NCBI GenBank assembly: GCA_017508485.1
Contig: JAFVYV010000002.1
Span: 1-56,034, forward strand
DNA from: Clostridia bacterium
GTDB lineage: Bacteria > Bacillota > Clostridia > Christensenellales > Borkfalkiaceae
Length of the DNA: 56,034 nt
Reading direction: 5' to 3'
The notes below the pieces were generated by a model. That model worked only from the letters and a program-made list of their open reading frames with translations. It was not told the origin of the DNA and made no database searches. A program made the position numbers and the translations under genes. Numbering within the stretch: position 1 is the first letter of the stretch; every line of letters starts with the position of its first letter. Of the stretch, positions 32,331-40,662 are shown one piece after another.

Positions 32331-32726
32331 TTATTTTGTTGTCTTAAATACTTCTAACGCAGCTGGAGAAAGCGTAATTAGTACACAGTTTCCACTAACG
32401 TAATCAGAGTTTTGCGCGTCTTCAATAAAGCCTTGTAAAGTAGCACTATTTTCAACTGCTTCTACTAAACTTTCCGTTGATTTAAATTCAACGATGATAG
32501 CAACTGAAACGATATTCTTAACAAAAACGTGAACGTCTGCAATATCTTCTCTATTTTCTTCTGCGATAGCCGTATTGATTTGATCTTGATATTGTTCAAT
32601 TTCAGTACTTACTGTCCAACCAGCATCTTCGTATGCTTTTTTAATAACGCCGTATTTGTTACATCCGGCAAATAAAAAGCAAACTGCTAAAGCCAAAGAT
32701 AGTAAAACTAGTGATAATTTTTTCAT
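32331..32726 (-). CDS. Small predicted lipoprotein
   Basis: 131 aa. Signal peptide with lipobox LFAGC and lipidated cysteine at about position 22. The mature domain of 110 residues (GVIKKAYEDAGWTVSTEIEQYQ...) has alternating helix and strand and mentions no catalytic motif; its fold may resemble a small ferredoxin-like domain. Monocistronic with its own terminator. Function unknown. Confidence 0.72.
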   Translation of the reverse strand: MKKLSLVLLSLALAVCFLFAGCNKYGVIKKAYEDAGWTVSTEIEQYQDQINTAIAEENREDIADVHVFVKNIVSVAIIVEFKSTESLVEAVENSATLQGFIEDAQNSDYVSGNCVLITLSPAALEVFKTTK

Positions 32727-32818
32727 AATTATTTACCTTCCTTTATAAATTTTTTTAATTATATCAATACAAAAAGGCAAAAGTCAATAGGGAATTTTAA
32801 ATTTTTTTTCAAAAACCG

Positions 32819-32847
32819 TTTAATCTTTGGTAAAAAAGTGGTATAAT
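32819..32847 (+). promoter_or_regulatory. Promoter of FTR-beta-like gene
   Basis: TTTAAT, 17 bp, TATAAT, 23 bp before the start codon. Confidence 0.6.
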
Positions 32848-32870
32848 ATTAAAAAACAAGGGGTAAAAAT

Positions 32871-33068
32871 ATGCGAATAAGATTAAACGAAGATAAAGAA
32901 ATAGTAAAAATTATAAAAGAAGGTTTACTTGCAAAAGACGGTTACTGTCCTTGTAGGGTAGGTAAAAAGCCAGAATACAAGTGTATGTGCGCTGAGTTTA
33001 GAGGGCAAATTGCAGACCCTAATTTTGAAGGTTTATGCCATTGTAAACTTTTTTATAAAGAAAAATAA
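32871..33068 (+). CDS. Ferredoxin-thioredoxin reductase catalytic (beta) chain-like protein
   Basis: 65 aa. Three CxC pairs: C26-P-C28, C38-M-C40 and C56-H-C58, the last in CHCKLF. This is the FTR catalytic chain pattern, in which four cysteines hold a 4Fe-4S cluster beside a redox-active disulfide that reduces thioredoxin with electrons from ferredoxin. It is shorter than the plant/cyanobacterial chain (about 110 aa), but similar short forms are known in anaerobes. No FTR variable chain is present here. Monocistronic, with promoter and terminator. Confidence 0.82.
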   Translation: MRIRLNEDKEIVKIIKEGLLAKDGYCPCRVGKKPEYKCMCAEFRGQIADPNFEGLCHCKLFYKEK

Positions 33069-33091
33069 GCCTACTTAAAAAAACCACCAAC

Positions 33092-33118
33092 AAAACGCCA
33101 AAAAAAAGGCGTTTTTTT
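33092..33118 (+). terminator. Intrinsic terminator
   Basis: AAAACGCC-AAAAAAA-GGCGTTTTTTT after the FTR-like gene. Confidence 0.85.
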
Positions 33119-33189
33119 GTTAAGAACTAAACTTGCAATTATTATATAATTGTGTTAAACTTTTACTATAAAGGTTAAGGAGAAGCCTA

Positions 33190-34854
33190 ATGACTGAAAA
33201 AACTTTTCAAAATTACCAAACTTGGCTAAAACTAGCAAAAGACGAGTTTGTAAAAACTGAATTACAAAAAATGGCTGGTAATGAAACGGAAATTGAAAAC
33301 GCCTTTTATAAAGATATAGAGTTTGGCACGGGTGGACTTCGTGGAGTTGTAGGTGCAGGAACAAACTGTTTAAATGTTTACACCATTAAAAAGATAACGC
33401 AAGGCATAGCAAACTCTATGAAGGAAAAGGGGCAAAAGTCGGTAGTAATAACCTTTGACAGTAGGCATTTTTCAAAAGAGTTTACCTTTTGTTCGGCAGA
33501 AGTTTTTGCTACTAACGGCATAAAAGTTTACCTATCAAAAGAGTGCTTACCAACACCTTTTTTATCTTTTGCAGTAAGAACGCTAAAAACGGATATCGGT
33601 GTAAACATAACGGCAAGCCACAACCCAGCAAAATACAACGGCTACAAAGTTTATAATAGCGACGGTTGTCAATTTACTGATAACGGCTCACTTGAATTAC
33701 TTGAATATATGCAAAAGGTTGACCCTTTCAAGGTAGAAACAACCGACTTTGAAACGCTTGTAAAAAAGGGCAAAATAGAATTTATTAGTGAAGAACTTAT
33801 AACAAAATATATAGAAAGGGTAAAAAAGGAATCTTTAACCAAAATAGAAGGGGTAAAGGTTTGCTACACACCCCTTAACGGCGCAAGTCATAAAATAGTA
33901 CCAAGGCTTTTAACCGAACTTGGCGTAAAAGACCTATTTATTGTAAAAGAACAAGGGTATCCGGACGGCAACTTTACAACCTGCCCTTTCCCTAACCCTG
34001 AAAAGAAGGAAGCCTTAAAATTAGGCTTAGACCTACTTAAGGAAACGGACAGCGATATTTTAGTTGCAAACGACCCTGATAGCGACAGACTAGGGGTGGC
34101 AGTAAAGCATAACGGAAAGGCTGTGCTTTTAACTGGCAACGAACTTGGCGTACTTTTTGCTAACTACATACTTAAAGTAAGAAAAGAGCAAAACACCCTA
34201 CCAAAAACACCAGTTATAGTAAAAACGATAGTTACTACTAAAATGGTAGAGCCTATTGCAAAAAAATACGGCGCTAAGGTGGTAAGCGTTTTAACAGGCT
34301 TTAAATATATATGTAGTGTAATTAAAGATTTAGAAATAGATGGTAAAGAAGAGGACTGCATCTTTTGTTTTGAAGAAAGTTACGGCTACCTAAAAGGCAC
34401 TTACGTTCGTGATAAAGACGGCGTAGTAGGTGGTATGCTTGCAGTAGAAATGTGTTCATACTACAAAAAGCAAGGCAAAACCTTAGTTGACGCAGTTAAC
34501 GACCTTTACTTTGAATACGGCTACTTTGAAAACAAACTTTTCTCTTACGAATTTTTAGGGGCAACTGGCGCAGAAAAACTAAAGGGACTACTTAATAATT
34601 TAAGGGAAAGCAATATAGAAAAAATAGGGGAAGAAAAGGTAGTAAAAAGGCTTGACTATTTAGGTGGTTTAAACGGACTTCCACCGTCAAACGTGCTTGT
34701 GTACGAAGGTGAAGAAGGCACGGAAGTGGTAATAAGACCAAGTGGAACGGAGCCTATCGTTAAAATTTACCTAACCGTATCAAAAACCAAGTTAGAAAAT
34801 CAAAACAAAATAGAATCAATCAAAAAATGGCTTGATAAAATTTTTGCAAATTAA
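33190..34854 (+). CDS. Phosphoglucomutase/phosphomannomutase
   Basis: 554 aa alpha-D-phosphohexomutase. Catalytic phosphoserine S143 in TASHNPAKYNGYKV, metal-binding DPDSDR at 295-300, substrate loop FEESYGYL and C-terminal phosphate-binding RPSGTEPIVKIY are all intact. The length and N-terminal GTGGLRG match the Bacillus PgcA type that interconverts glucose-1-phosphate and glucose-6-phosphate, linking glycolysis to wall polysaccharide and glycolipid synthesis. AAGGAG precedes the ATG. It is transcribed alone. Confidence 0.93.
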   Translation: MTEKTFQNYQTWLKLAKDEFVKTELQKMAGNETEIENAFYKDIEFGTGGLRGVVGAGTNCLNVYTIKKITQGIANSMKEKGQKSVVITFDSRHFSKEFTFCSAEVFATNGIKVYLSKECLPTPFLSFAVRTLKTDIGVNITASHNPAKYNGYKVYNSDGCQFTDNGSLELLEYMQKVDPFKVETTDFETLVKKGKIEFISEELITKYIERVKKESLTKIEGVKVCYTPLNGASHKIVPRLLTELGVKDLFIVKEQGYPDGNFTTCPFPNPEKKEALKLGLDLLKETDSDILVANDPDSDRLGVAVKHNGKAVLLTGNELGVLFANYILKVRKEQNTLPKTPVIVKTIVTTKMVEPIAKKYGAKVVSVLTGFKYICSVIKDLEIDGKEEDCIFCFEESYGYLKGTYVRDKDGVVGGMLAVEMCSYYKKQGKTLVDAVNDLYFEYGYFENKLFSYEFLGATGAEKLKGLLNNLRESNIEKIGEEKVVKRLDYLGGLNGLPPSNVLVYEGEEGTEVVIRPSGTEPIVKIYLTVSKTKLENQNKIESIKKWLDKIFAN

Positions 34855-34865
34855 CCACATAAAAG

Positions 34866-34894
34866 TTGACAATAAAACTTTTATGTAATATAAT
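34866..34894 (+). promoter_or_regulatory. Promoter of solute-binding lipoprotein gene
   Basis: TTGACA, 17 bp, TATAAT, both consensus. Confidence 0.8.
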
Positions 34895-34938
34895 TGTGTA
34901 GATTAAAATAAAATAATATTTAATTTAGGAGGAAGGAT

Positions 34939-36459
34939 ATGAAAAAGATTTTATCTTTTTTAATGGCACTAGCACTTTCTGTAACTTGCCTAGCAACTTT
35001 TGTTGGTTGTGGTGGAGATGACTATCCAGAAGAAAAAGGTGCAACAATTATCAGAATGATAGCGCTTGAAATGCCTGATTATCAAAAGAAGTGGTATGAC
35101 GACGTTGCAAGAGAATTTAATGAAAACTTAAATGACGGTATTCAATTAAAGATAATTTACGAAACAAAAGCTAACTTATCATCATCAATTGCAACAACGC
35201 TAGAAGGTAAAGAACAAACTGCAATTTACTGGTGTTCACCTGGTAACTTATACGGAACTTTCGTTAAGAACGGCCGTGCAGCAAACGTTGCAAACTACAT
35301 CAGCAAAGAAGCAATTGCAGACTTAACAGATGCAGGTAAGGCAGCAGTTACTATCAATGATATAATGTATGCATACCCAATGTACTTTGAACCATCAATG
35401 ATGTACTTCTACAACAAACTTGTATTTGAAGAAGTAGCAGCAAAACAAAAGACAAATGGTGTTGCAGTAGAAGACAGATTATATAACGAAACTACTCAAG
35501 AATATAACGTACCAGAAACTTGGGCAGAATTATTAGCAACTTGTGCTGCTATTAAGCAATACTCAAAGTATAACGGTCAAGGTTTCTACCCAATTTCAGT
35601 TCCTTGGGGTTCAGCATTATACTGGGCAACAACTGGTATGGAATTAAGCACAACAGGTGAAACTGCAATTGACGATACTTGGATGAACGTTAACGTAGAC
35701 CCTGAAGATGAAGGTTGGCAAGCAATGACAAGCTTCTTCTGGGATATCTATATGAACGGTTATGCTCCACAAAACATGGCATCTCAATTAGAATACGACT
35801 ACATTGTAGAACAATTAATTAAAGGTCAATTCGCAACAGTAATCGGTTATTCAGCAGGTATGGCAGAAGTTAACCACCAATATGGTAACTCATCTAAGTT
35901 TGAAACAATCGGTTTTGCTCCAATGCCAATTTGGGAAAATGCAAGAAATAAGGACGTTGCTCCATCAGTAAACGGTGGTTGGACTTACGTTATCAACAGC
36001 AAATTAAATTCAGATATGGCAAAAAAAGCTGCAAAGGTTATTGAATTCTTCTCTTATGAAGACCCTGCAAGAACTGCTAAGTTATTTGAATACTCAGCTT
36101 ACTCAAGAGTATCTCCTAACACGAGTGTAAGAGATTACATGGATACTTTAACAATTGATGCTAAGTACGATTACAGAACTTTAATTCAAGAAATAGCTGA
36201 TAAGTCAATCTTTGCTCCTCACTACTCAGATGCTGCTCAAGAACAATTAAAGAACGAAGCATATGACGTAAAGGACGTTATTAAGGAATTCAAGTTAAGA
36301 AATGGTAATGCAGTAGTTCCATCAACTGATTCTCGTGCAATTACTGAAATTAAAGCAGCACTTGCTTCTGCTAAGACAGAAATGCAAAAGAAACTAAACG
36401 ATGAAAAGTATGGTTACTGGAACCCAATTCATGACCCAGCAAACAAAGAACAAGCATAA
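34939..36459 (+). CDS. ABC transporter solute-binding lipoprotein (family 1, sugar type)
   Basis: 506 aa. Signal peptide and lipobox FVGC (lipidated C24), then the two-lobed solute-binding fold of family 1 (SBP_bac_1): early IIRMIALEMPDYQKKW, central PETWAELLATCAAIKQY and GQFATVIGYSAGMAEV. Family 1 members usually capture oligosaccharides or sugar derivatives for ABC permeases. No permease or ATPase gene is adjacent; the gene is alone with a consensus promoter and a strong terminator, and codon use suggests high expression. It may serve a shared or distant permease. Confidence 0.83.
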   Translation: MKKILSFLMALALSVTCLATFVGCGGDDYPEEKGATIIRMIALEMPDYQKKWYDDVAREFNENLNDGIQLKIIYETKANLSSSIATTLEGKEQTAIYWCSPGNLYGTFVKNGRAANVANYISKEAIADLTDAGKAAVTINDIMYAYPMYFEPSMMYFYNKLVFEEVAAKQKTNGVAVEDRLYNETTQEYNVPETWAELLATCAAIKQYSKYNGQGFYPISVPWGSALYWATTGMELSTTGETAIDDTWMNVNVDPEDEGWQAMTSFFWDIYMNGYAPQNMASQLEYDYIVEQLIKGQFATVIGYSAGMAEVNHQYGNSSKFETIGFAPMPIWENARNKDVAPSVNGGWTYVINSKLNSDMAKKAAKVIEFFSYEDPARTAKLFEYSAYSRVSPNTSVRDYMDTLTIDAKYDYRTLIQEIADKSIFAPHYSDAAQEQLKNEAYDVKDVIKEFKLRNGNAVVPSTDSRAITEIKAALASAKTEMQKKLNDEKYGYWNPIHDPANKEQA

Positions 36460-36473
36460 TTAAATGCAAAACA

Positions 36474-36504
36474 AAAAGCGTTTGAAAATTCAAACGCTTT
36501 TTTT
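36474..36504 (+). terminator. Intrinsic terminator
   Basis: AAAAAGCGTTTG-AAAATT-CAAACGCTTTTTTT. Confidence 0.9.
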
Positions 36505-36509
36505 ATTTG

Positions 36510-36538
36510 TTGCAAGAAAGGTTTTGGTGTGTTATAAT
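36510..36538 (+). promoter_or_regulatory. Promoter of FAD oxidoreductase gene
   Basis: TTGCAA, 17 bp, TATAAT, 19 bp before the ATG. Confidence 0.7.
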
Positions 36539-36557
36539 TTATAAAAGTAGGTGAATT

Positions 36558-37727
36558 ATGTACGTTTTAGAAAAGGAATACGACGTTTTAGTAATAGGTG
36601 GTGGAATAGCAGGTGTAGCATCTGCCCTTTCTGCTAAAAGGGAAAATAAAAGCGTTTGTATAATAGAAAAATCGGTAGTTTTAGGTGGACTTGCAACCTT
36701 AGGGCTTGTAAACTGGTTTGAACCACTTTGCGACGGCACGGGGGAACAACTAATTTACGGCATAACGGAAGAACTACTAAAACTTGCCATAAAAGACGGG
36801 TTTAACGACCTAGATGAAAAGTGGCTAAAGAAAGAAAAAGTGAGTATTGAAGATAAAAGATACGCCACACACTTTTCACCAACCTTATACTCAGTATATT
36901 TAAACAAACTACTTTATGATGAAGGCATTTTCGTTAGATACGACAGTTTAGCAACCTACCCTATAATGGAAAGAGGCTTAATTAAAGGGGTAGAAGTGGA
37001 AACGGTATCAGGCAAAGAGTTTTATAAAGCAAAAGTTGTAATAGATGCAACCGGCAACGCAACCATATTTGATAGGGCAGGCGCAAAGTGTGAAACGGGC
37101 TTAAACTACCTATCTTACCTATCTTATATAACCGACTTTAGTCAGCCTATAGAAAAAAGGGAACAAACAAGAAGGTGGATTTACTCTGGTGGCAATATGG
37201 TAGGCCGTGGTCAACCAGAAGACGTACCACTACTTAAAGGTGTTAGTAGCGACGACGTCAACACAATGATAAACCGTGGTCAACGCATTTTATTTGGCAA
37301 AATGCAAGACCTAAAAAATAGCGAAATTATAAACTTAACGGGTATGCCACAGTTTAGAATGATTCGCCATATGGTAGGCGAATACGAACTAACAGGGGAA
37401 GATGTCTATAAAGAATTTGAAGACTCTGTTGGTGTTATCGGCAACTATTTAAAAAGGGAAGAGTGGTACGAAATTCCATTTAGGGCGCTATATAATAAAG
37501 ACTATCCAAACCTTTTACCAGCAGGTAGAATAATCTCTGCAACAGGCAAAGCGTGGGACGTAACAAGGGTTATTCCCGTATGTGCTTTAACTGGGGAAGT
37601 TGCAGGTGTAGTAGCATCAATGCTAATTGATGAAAAGGTGGAAGTAAAAGATGTTAGCGTAAAAAAACTACAAGAAAACCTTACAAAAAGAGGAATAAAA
37701 TTATACAAGCGTAAATGCCAAGAATAG
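36558..37727 (+). CDS. FAD-dependent oxidoreductase (FAD_oxidored type)
   Basis: 389 aa. The N-terminal Rossmann fold has VIGGGIAGVASALSAKRE and a following acidic residue (IIEKS), then GGLATLGLVNWFEPLCDG, a signature of the family found in carbohydrate-linked loci and often annotated only as FAD-dependent oxidoreductase. The C-terminal FAD motif is LPAGRIISATGKAWDVTRV. Cytoplasmic, no signal. It follows a sugar-binding lipoprotein gene and precedes the DUF4185 region, which fits oxidation of a sugar derivative, though this is only contextual. Confidence 0.8.
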   Translation: MYVLEKEYDVLVIGGGIAGVASALSAKRENKSVCIIEKSVVLGGLATLGLVNWFEPLCDGTGEQLIYGITEELLKLAIKDGFNDLDEKWLKKEKVSIEDKRYATHFSPTLYSVYLNKLLYDEGIFVRYDSLATYPIMERGLIKGVEVETVSGKEFYKAKVVIDATGNATIFDRAGAKCETGLNYLSYLSYITDFSQPIEKREQTRRWIYSGGNMVGRGQPEDVPLLKGVSSDDVNTMINRGQRILFGKMQDLKNSEIINLTGMPQFRMIRHMVGEYELTGEDVYKEFEDSVGVIGNYLKREEWYEIPFRALYNKDYPNLLPAGRIISATGKAWDVTRVIPVCALTGEVAGVVASMLIDEKVEVKDVSVKKLQENLTKRGIKLYKRKCQE

Positions 37728-37744
37728 ATAGTACTTGTAAATGA

Positions 37745-37773
37745 TTGACAATTATAATATAAAGTGTTATAAT
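37745..37773 (+). promoter_or_regulatory. Promoter of Mn riboswitch transcript
   Basis: TTGACA, 17 bp, TATAAT. Confidence 0.8.
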
Positions 37774-37792
37774 GAAATCAATTAGAATATAA

Positions 37793-37913
37793 CCAAAAAG
37801 GGAGTAGAAGACATCTAAAAAATGTGCGTTTGTCGTCAATACGGTATAACCATATACTCGGCACCGCTTAAATTTCAAGACTTTTATGGACAGTTCCGTA
37901 AAAGTTTTTTTTT
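37793..37913 (+). ncRNA. yybP-ykoY manganese riboswitch with terminator
   Basis: The conserved pieces occur in order: AAAAAGGGAGTAG at the 5' side, GTCGTCAATACGG in the middle, CGGCACCG, and TTCAAGACTTTT closing the outer helix. These match the manganese-sensing yybP-ykoY class. The 3' strand then continues into a perfect terminator stem, ACTTTTATGGA-CAGT-TCCGTAAAAGT plus nine T (37880-37913). Since CTTTT is shared by the aptamer closing helix and the terminator, Mn2+ binding should free the terminator's partner or compete with it and switch on the gene downstream. Confidence 0.85.
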
Positions 37914-37963
37914 GGTTTTGTTTTAAAATAATTTTACAAAAAAGGAGATATTTTTAAAAATCT

Positions 37964-39277
37964 ATGGATGATCTGTGGTGGATGCTTTTATTACAAGTAA
38001 TCCTTATCGGTCTCAATGCGATATTTGCGTGTGCAGAAATCGCGGTAATCAGTATTAATGAGCAAAAGGTAGAAAAACTTGCTGAAGAGGGGAACAAAAA
38101 AGCCAAAAAGCTCAAAAAACTCAAAAACGATCCAGCGCGTTTTTTAGCAACCATACAAGTAGCAATAACGTTATCAGGTTTTTTAGGTAGTGCGTTTGCT
38201 GCAGAAAACTTTTCGGACTATTTATCAAATTGGTTAATTAGTTTAGGGCTAAATATGTCTTATGCAACGCTCGACACAATTGTAGTTATAGTAATAACCC
38301 TAATATTATCCTATTTTACACTAGTGTTAGGAGAATTAGTTCCAAAACGTATAGCAATGCGAAAGGCAGAAAAATTAGGTTTAAAAATGGCAACGTTGAT
38401 ATCTGTAATATCAAAGTTGTTTGCGCCAATAGTATTTTTACTTACAAAATCAACAAATTTAGTACTTCGTTTATTTGGTATAAACCCTAATGACGTTGAT
38501 GAAAAAGTAAGCGAAGAAGATATTCAATTATTAGTTGAAGCTGGCAATAAAGAAGGCGTTTTAGATGATGATGAAAAAGAAATAATACAAAACGTATTTG
38601 AATTTGACGATATAACGGCAATGGACGTTGGAACACATAGAACTGACGTAGTTATGCTTTGGAAAGAAGAATTTAAAAATTGGGATAAGATTATTCGAGA
38701 TGGCGACCACTCTGTATATCCAATTTGTAAAGATTCTCAAGATAATATAGTAGGTGTTTTAAGAACTAAAGATTACTTTAGATTACCTTCTTTTGATGAA
38801 GAAAGTGTAGAAAAAATAATAAAAGAACCTTATTTTGTTCCTGAAACGGTTAAAGCTGATTTACTATTTAAGAATATGAAACAAAGTAAAAACTTTTTTG
38901 GGATAGTGGTTGACGAATACGGTGGAATGTCGGGAATAGTTACGATGAACGACCTTATTGAAGCCTTAATTGGTGATATTGAAACTACTGAAGACGAAGA
39001 AGAAAAGGGCGAAATAAAAGAAGGCGAAGATGAAAACGGTACTTATTATGAAGTTATAGGAAACGTTCTTTTAGAAGACATAGAAAAAGTTCTTGCCGTT
39101 AAGTTTGAAGAAACGGAATGCGATACTTTTAGTGGATACGTATTAGAGAGAATAGGAAGTATTCCAAAAGACATAAAGATGAAAATAGAAATAAATAATT
39201 TATTGATTGAAATACTTGAGATAGATGAATATCAAATAATTCGTTCAATAGTTCGTTTTTTAAAGGAATCGGATTAA
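37964..39277 (+). CDS. CNNM/CorC (HlyC-like) transporter-related membrane protein
   Basis: 437 aa. N-terminal CNNM (DUF21) domain of four hydrophobic segments (about 1-190) with QVAITLSGFLGSAFAAENF and GELVPKRIAMRKAEKL; a CBS pair (about 205-330) with TDVVMLW and VDEYGGMSGIVTMNDLIEALIGDI; and a C-terminal CorC_HlyC domain (about 345-435) with the acidic EEKGEIKEGEDENG insert. Family members (MpfA, CorC, YqhB) protect against Mg2+ or Co2+ excess and are probable Na+-coupled cation exporters. The Mn2+ riboswitch upstream predicts that this one responds to manganese and exports it or protects against it. Confidence 0.9.
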   Translation: MDDLWWMLLLQVILIGLNAIFACAEIAVISINEQKVEKLAEEGNKKAKKLKKLKNDPARFLATIQVAITLSGFLGSAFAAENFSDYLSNWLISLGLNMSYATLDTIVVIVITLILSYFTLVLGELVPKRIAMRKAEKLGLKMATLISVISKLFAPIVFLLTKSTNLVLRLFGINPNDVDEKVSEEDIQLLVEAGNKEGVLDDDEKEIIQNVFEFDDITAMDVGTHRTDVVMLWKEEFKNWDKIIRDGDHSVYPICKDSQDNIVGVLRTKDYFRLPSFDEESVEKIIKEPYFVPETVKADLLFKNMKQSKNFFGIVVDEYGGMSGIVTMNDLIEALIGDIETTEDEEEKGEIKEGEDENGTYYEVIGNVLLEDIEKVLAVKFEETECDTFSGYVLERIGSIPKDIKMKIEINNLLIEILEIDEYQIIRSIVRFLKESD

Positions 39278-39290
39278 TAATAAAAATAGA

Positions 39291-39324
39291 GCATTAGAGT
39301 TTACACTAATGCTTCTTATTTTAA
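39291..39324 (+). terminator. Weak intrinsic terminator
   Basis: AGCATTAG-AGTTTACA-CTAATGCT followed by TTCTTATTTT. Confidence 0.6.
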
Positions 39325-39369
39325 AAGGTGTAAATATTTTAAAAAACAATAAAAAAGTGCGTTTTATTC

Positions 39370-39398
39370 TTGAAAAAAATATTTAACCGTGTTATACT
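39370..39398 (+). promoter_or_regulatory. Promoter of DUF4185 genes
   Basis: TTGAAA, 17 bp, TATACT, 36 bp before the first DUF4185 start. Confidence 0.65.
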
Positions 39399-39434
39399 TA
39401 ATAAGATAATAAAATATCGGGGTATTTTTTAATA

Positions 39435-40601
39435 ATGTATATCAAAAACGTAAAAGTTTTAGGCTTTCTAACGGGCAAAAATAGTAAAAACGACACGTTA
39501 AATAGGTTTGACGTTGGTGGTACCGACCTTGGTATGCCACTATACAACTCTAAAACGGATGAAATGTTCATTGCTTTTGGTGATACTTTCAACGCACCCT
39601 TTGGTCCTGATGATGAAACTATCGGTTTTACTGGAAACTGGCGTAGTAACGTTATGGCAAAGGTAAAACTTAATGATTATAAAGACGGTATTGAAATTGT
39701 AGACTTTATTAAAGATGAAGAAGGCAAAGCAAGGGTTATAACCGAAGCGCACCACACCGCACCAGAAGATTTAATAGAAATTACAAAAATACCAACCGGT
39801 TTAATTGAAGTAAACGGCGTATTATATATGTACTACTTCTCAATAAGGGTATGGCGTCCAGTTCCATTTATGAACTACGGTGGCTGTGTTAAGTCGGTTG
39901 ACGGTGGCAAAACTTGGTCAAGAGTTTTTGACCTAACCTGGGTTGATGAAACGAGTGAAGAGTTCAAAGAACAAACCACAAAACTTATAAATGAAGAATT
40001 ATCAACGGTTCCACTAAAAACGGAATTTAAGCCAGTAGGAAAGGTAGATTTTGACCACCACAGAGGTCACTACTACACACAAAGTTTCCCAGTAGACGGC
40101 AAAGACGGATATATTTACCTATTTGGCGAAGGCAACTATCGTAAAACGGGTATTAAACTTGCAAGAGTATTAAAAGAAAATATTGAAGTATTTGATGAAT
40201 ACGAATATATGGTAGACTATGATGAATTTGGTAAGCCAATTTGGGTTAAGGGTGTAGAAGGTATCAACCTTCAAAAGAAGAACGTAAATTCTTTCATCTT
40301 AGCAAACCCAAGTGGAGAACTTACGGTATTTTATAACGACTACCTAAAAAAATGGACTTTACTAAAGCAATCTGAAGACAAAACTCAAGCCTTAATGTAC
40401 ACGGCAGACAATATTTACGGTCCATACTTAAAGGGCGAAGTTATTATACAAAACGGCGACAAAGACGTTCCAAACACAATTTTATACGCACCACTTTCAC
40501 ACGAAAAGTTCTTAGAAGAAGGTGGAAAGATTATGAACGTAATCGTATCAGTTTGGAAGCCATACTACAACCCAATCGTAGTAAAAGTAGAATTCAAGTA
40601 A
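39435..40601 (+). CDS. DUF4185 protein (GH183 endo-D-arabinanase-like)
   Basis: 388 aa. Five-bladed propeller-type sequence with the family block GGTDLGMPLYNS...IAFGDTFNAPFG near residues 25-60, repeated GKDGYIYLFG and a second block LTVFYNDYLKKW. DUF4185 proteins from actinobacteria were shown to be endo-D-arabinanases and form CAZy family GH183. There is no signal peptide, so this one should act in the cytoplasm on imported oligosaccharide or on a soluble glycan. Paired with a paralogue 61 bp downstream. Family call is strong; substrate is inference. Confidence 0.75.
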   Translation: MYIKNVKVLGFLTGKNSKNDTLNRFDVGGTDLGMPLYNSKTDEMFIAFGDTFNAPFGPDDETIGFTGNWRSNVMAKVKLNDYKDGIEIVDFIKDEEGKARVITEAHHTAPEDLIEITKIPTGLIEVNGVLYMYYFSIRVWRPVPFMNYGGCVKSVDGGKTWSRVFDLTWVDETSEEFKEQTTKLINEELSTVPLKTEFKPVGKVDFDHHRGHYYTQSFPVDGKDGYIYLFGEGNYRKTGIKLARVLKENIEVFDEYEYMVDYDEFGKPIWVKGVEGINLQKKNVNSFILANPSGELTVFYNDYLKKWTLLKQSEDKTQALMYTADNIYGPYLKGEVIIQNGDKDVPNTILYAPLSHEKFLEEGGKIMNVIVSVWKPYYNPIVVKVEFK

Positions 40602-40662
40602 AAAACCTTATTAGGTTAAAATAAAAAAAATAAATAAAATAAATTATATGGGAGAAATTATT

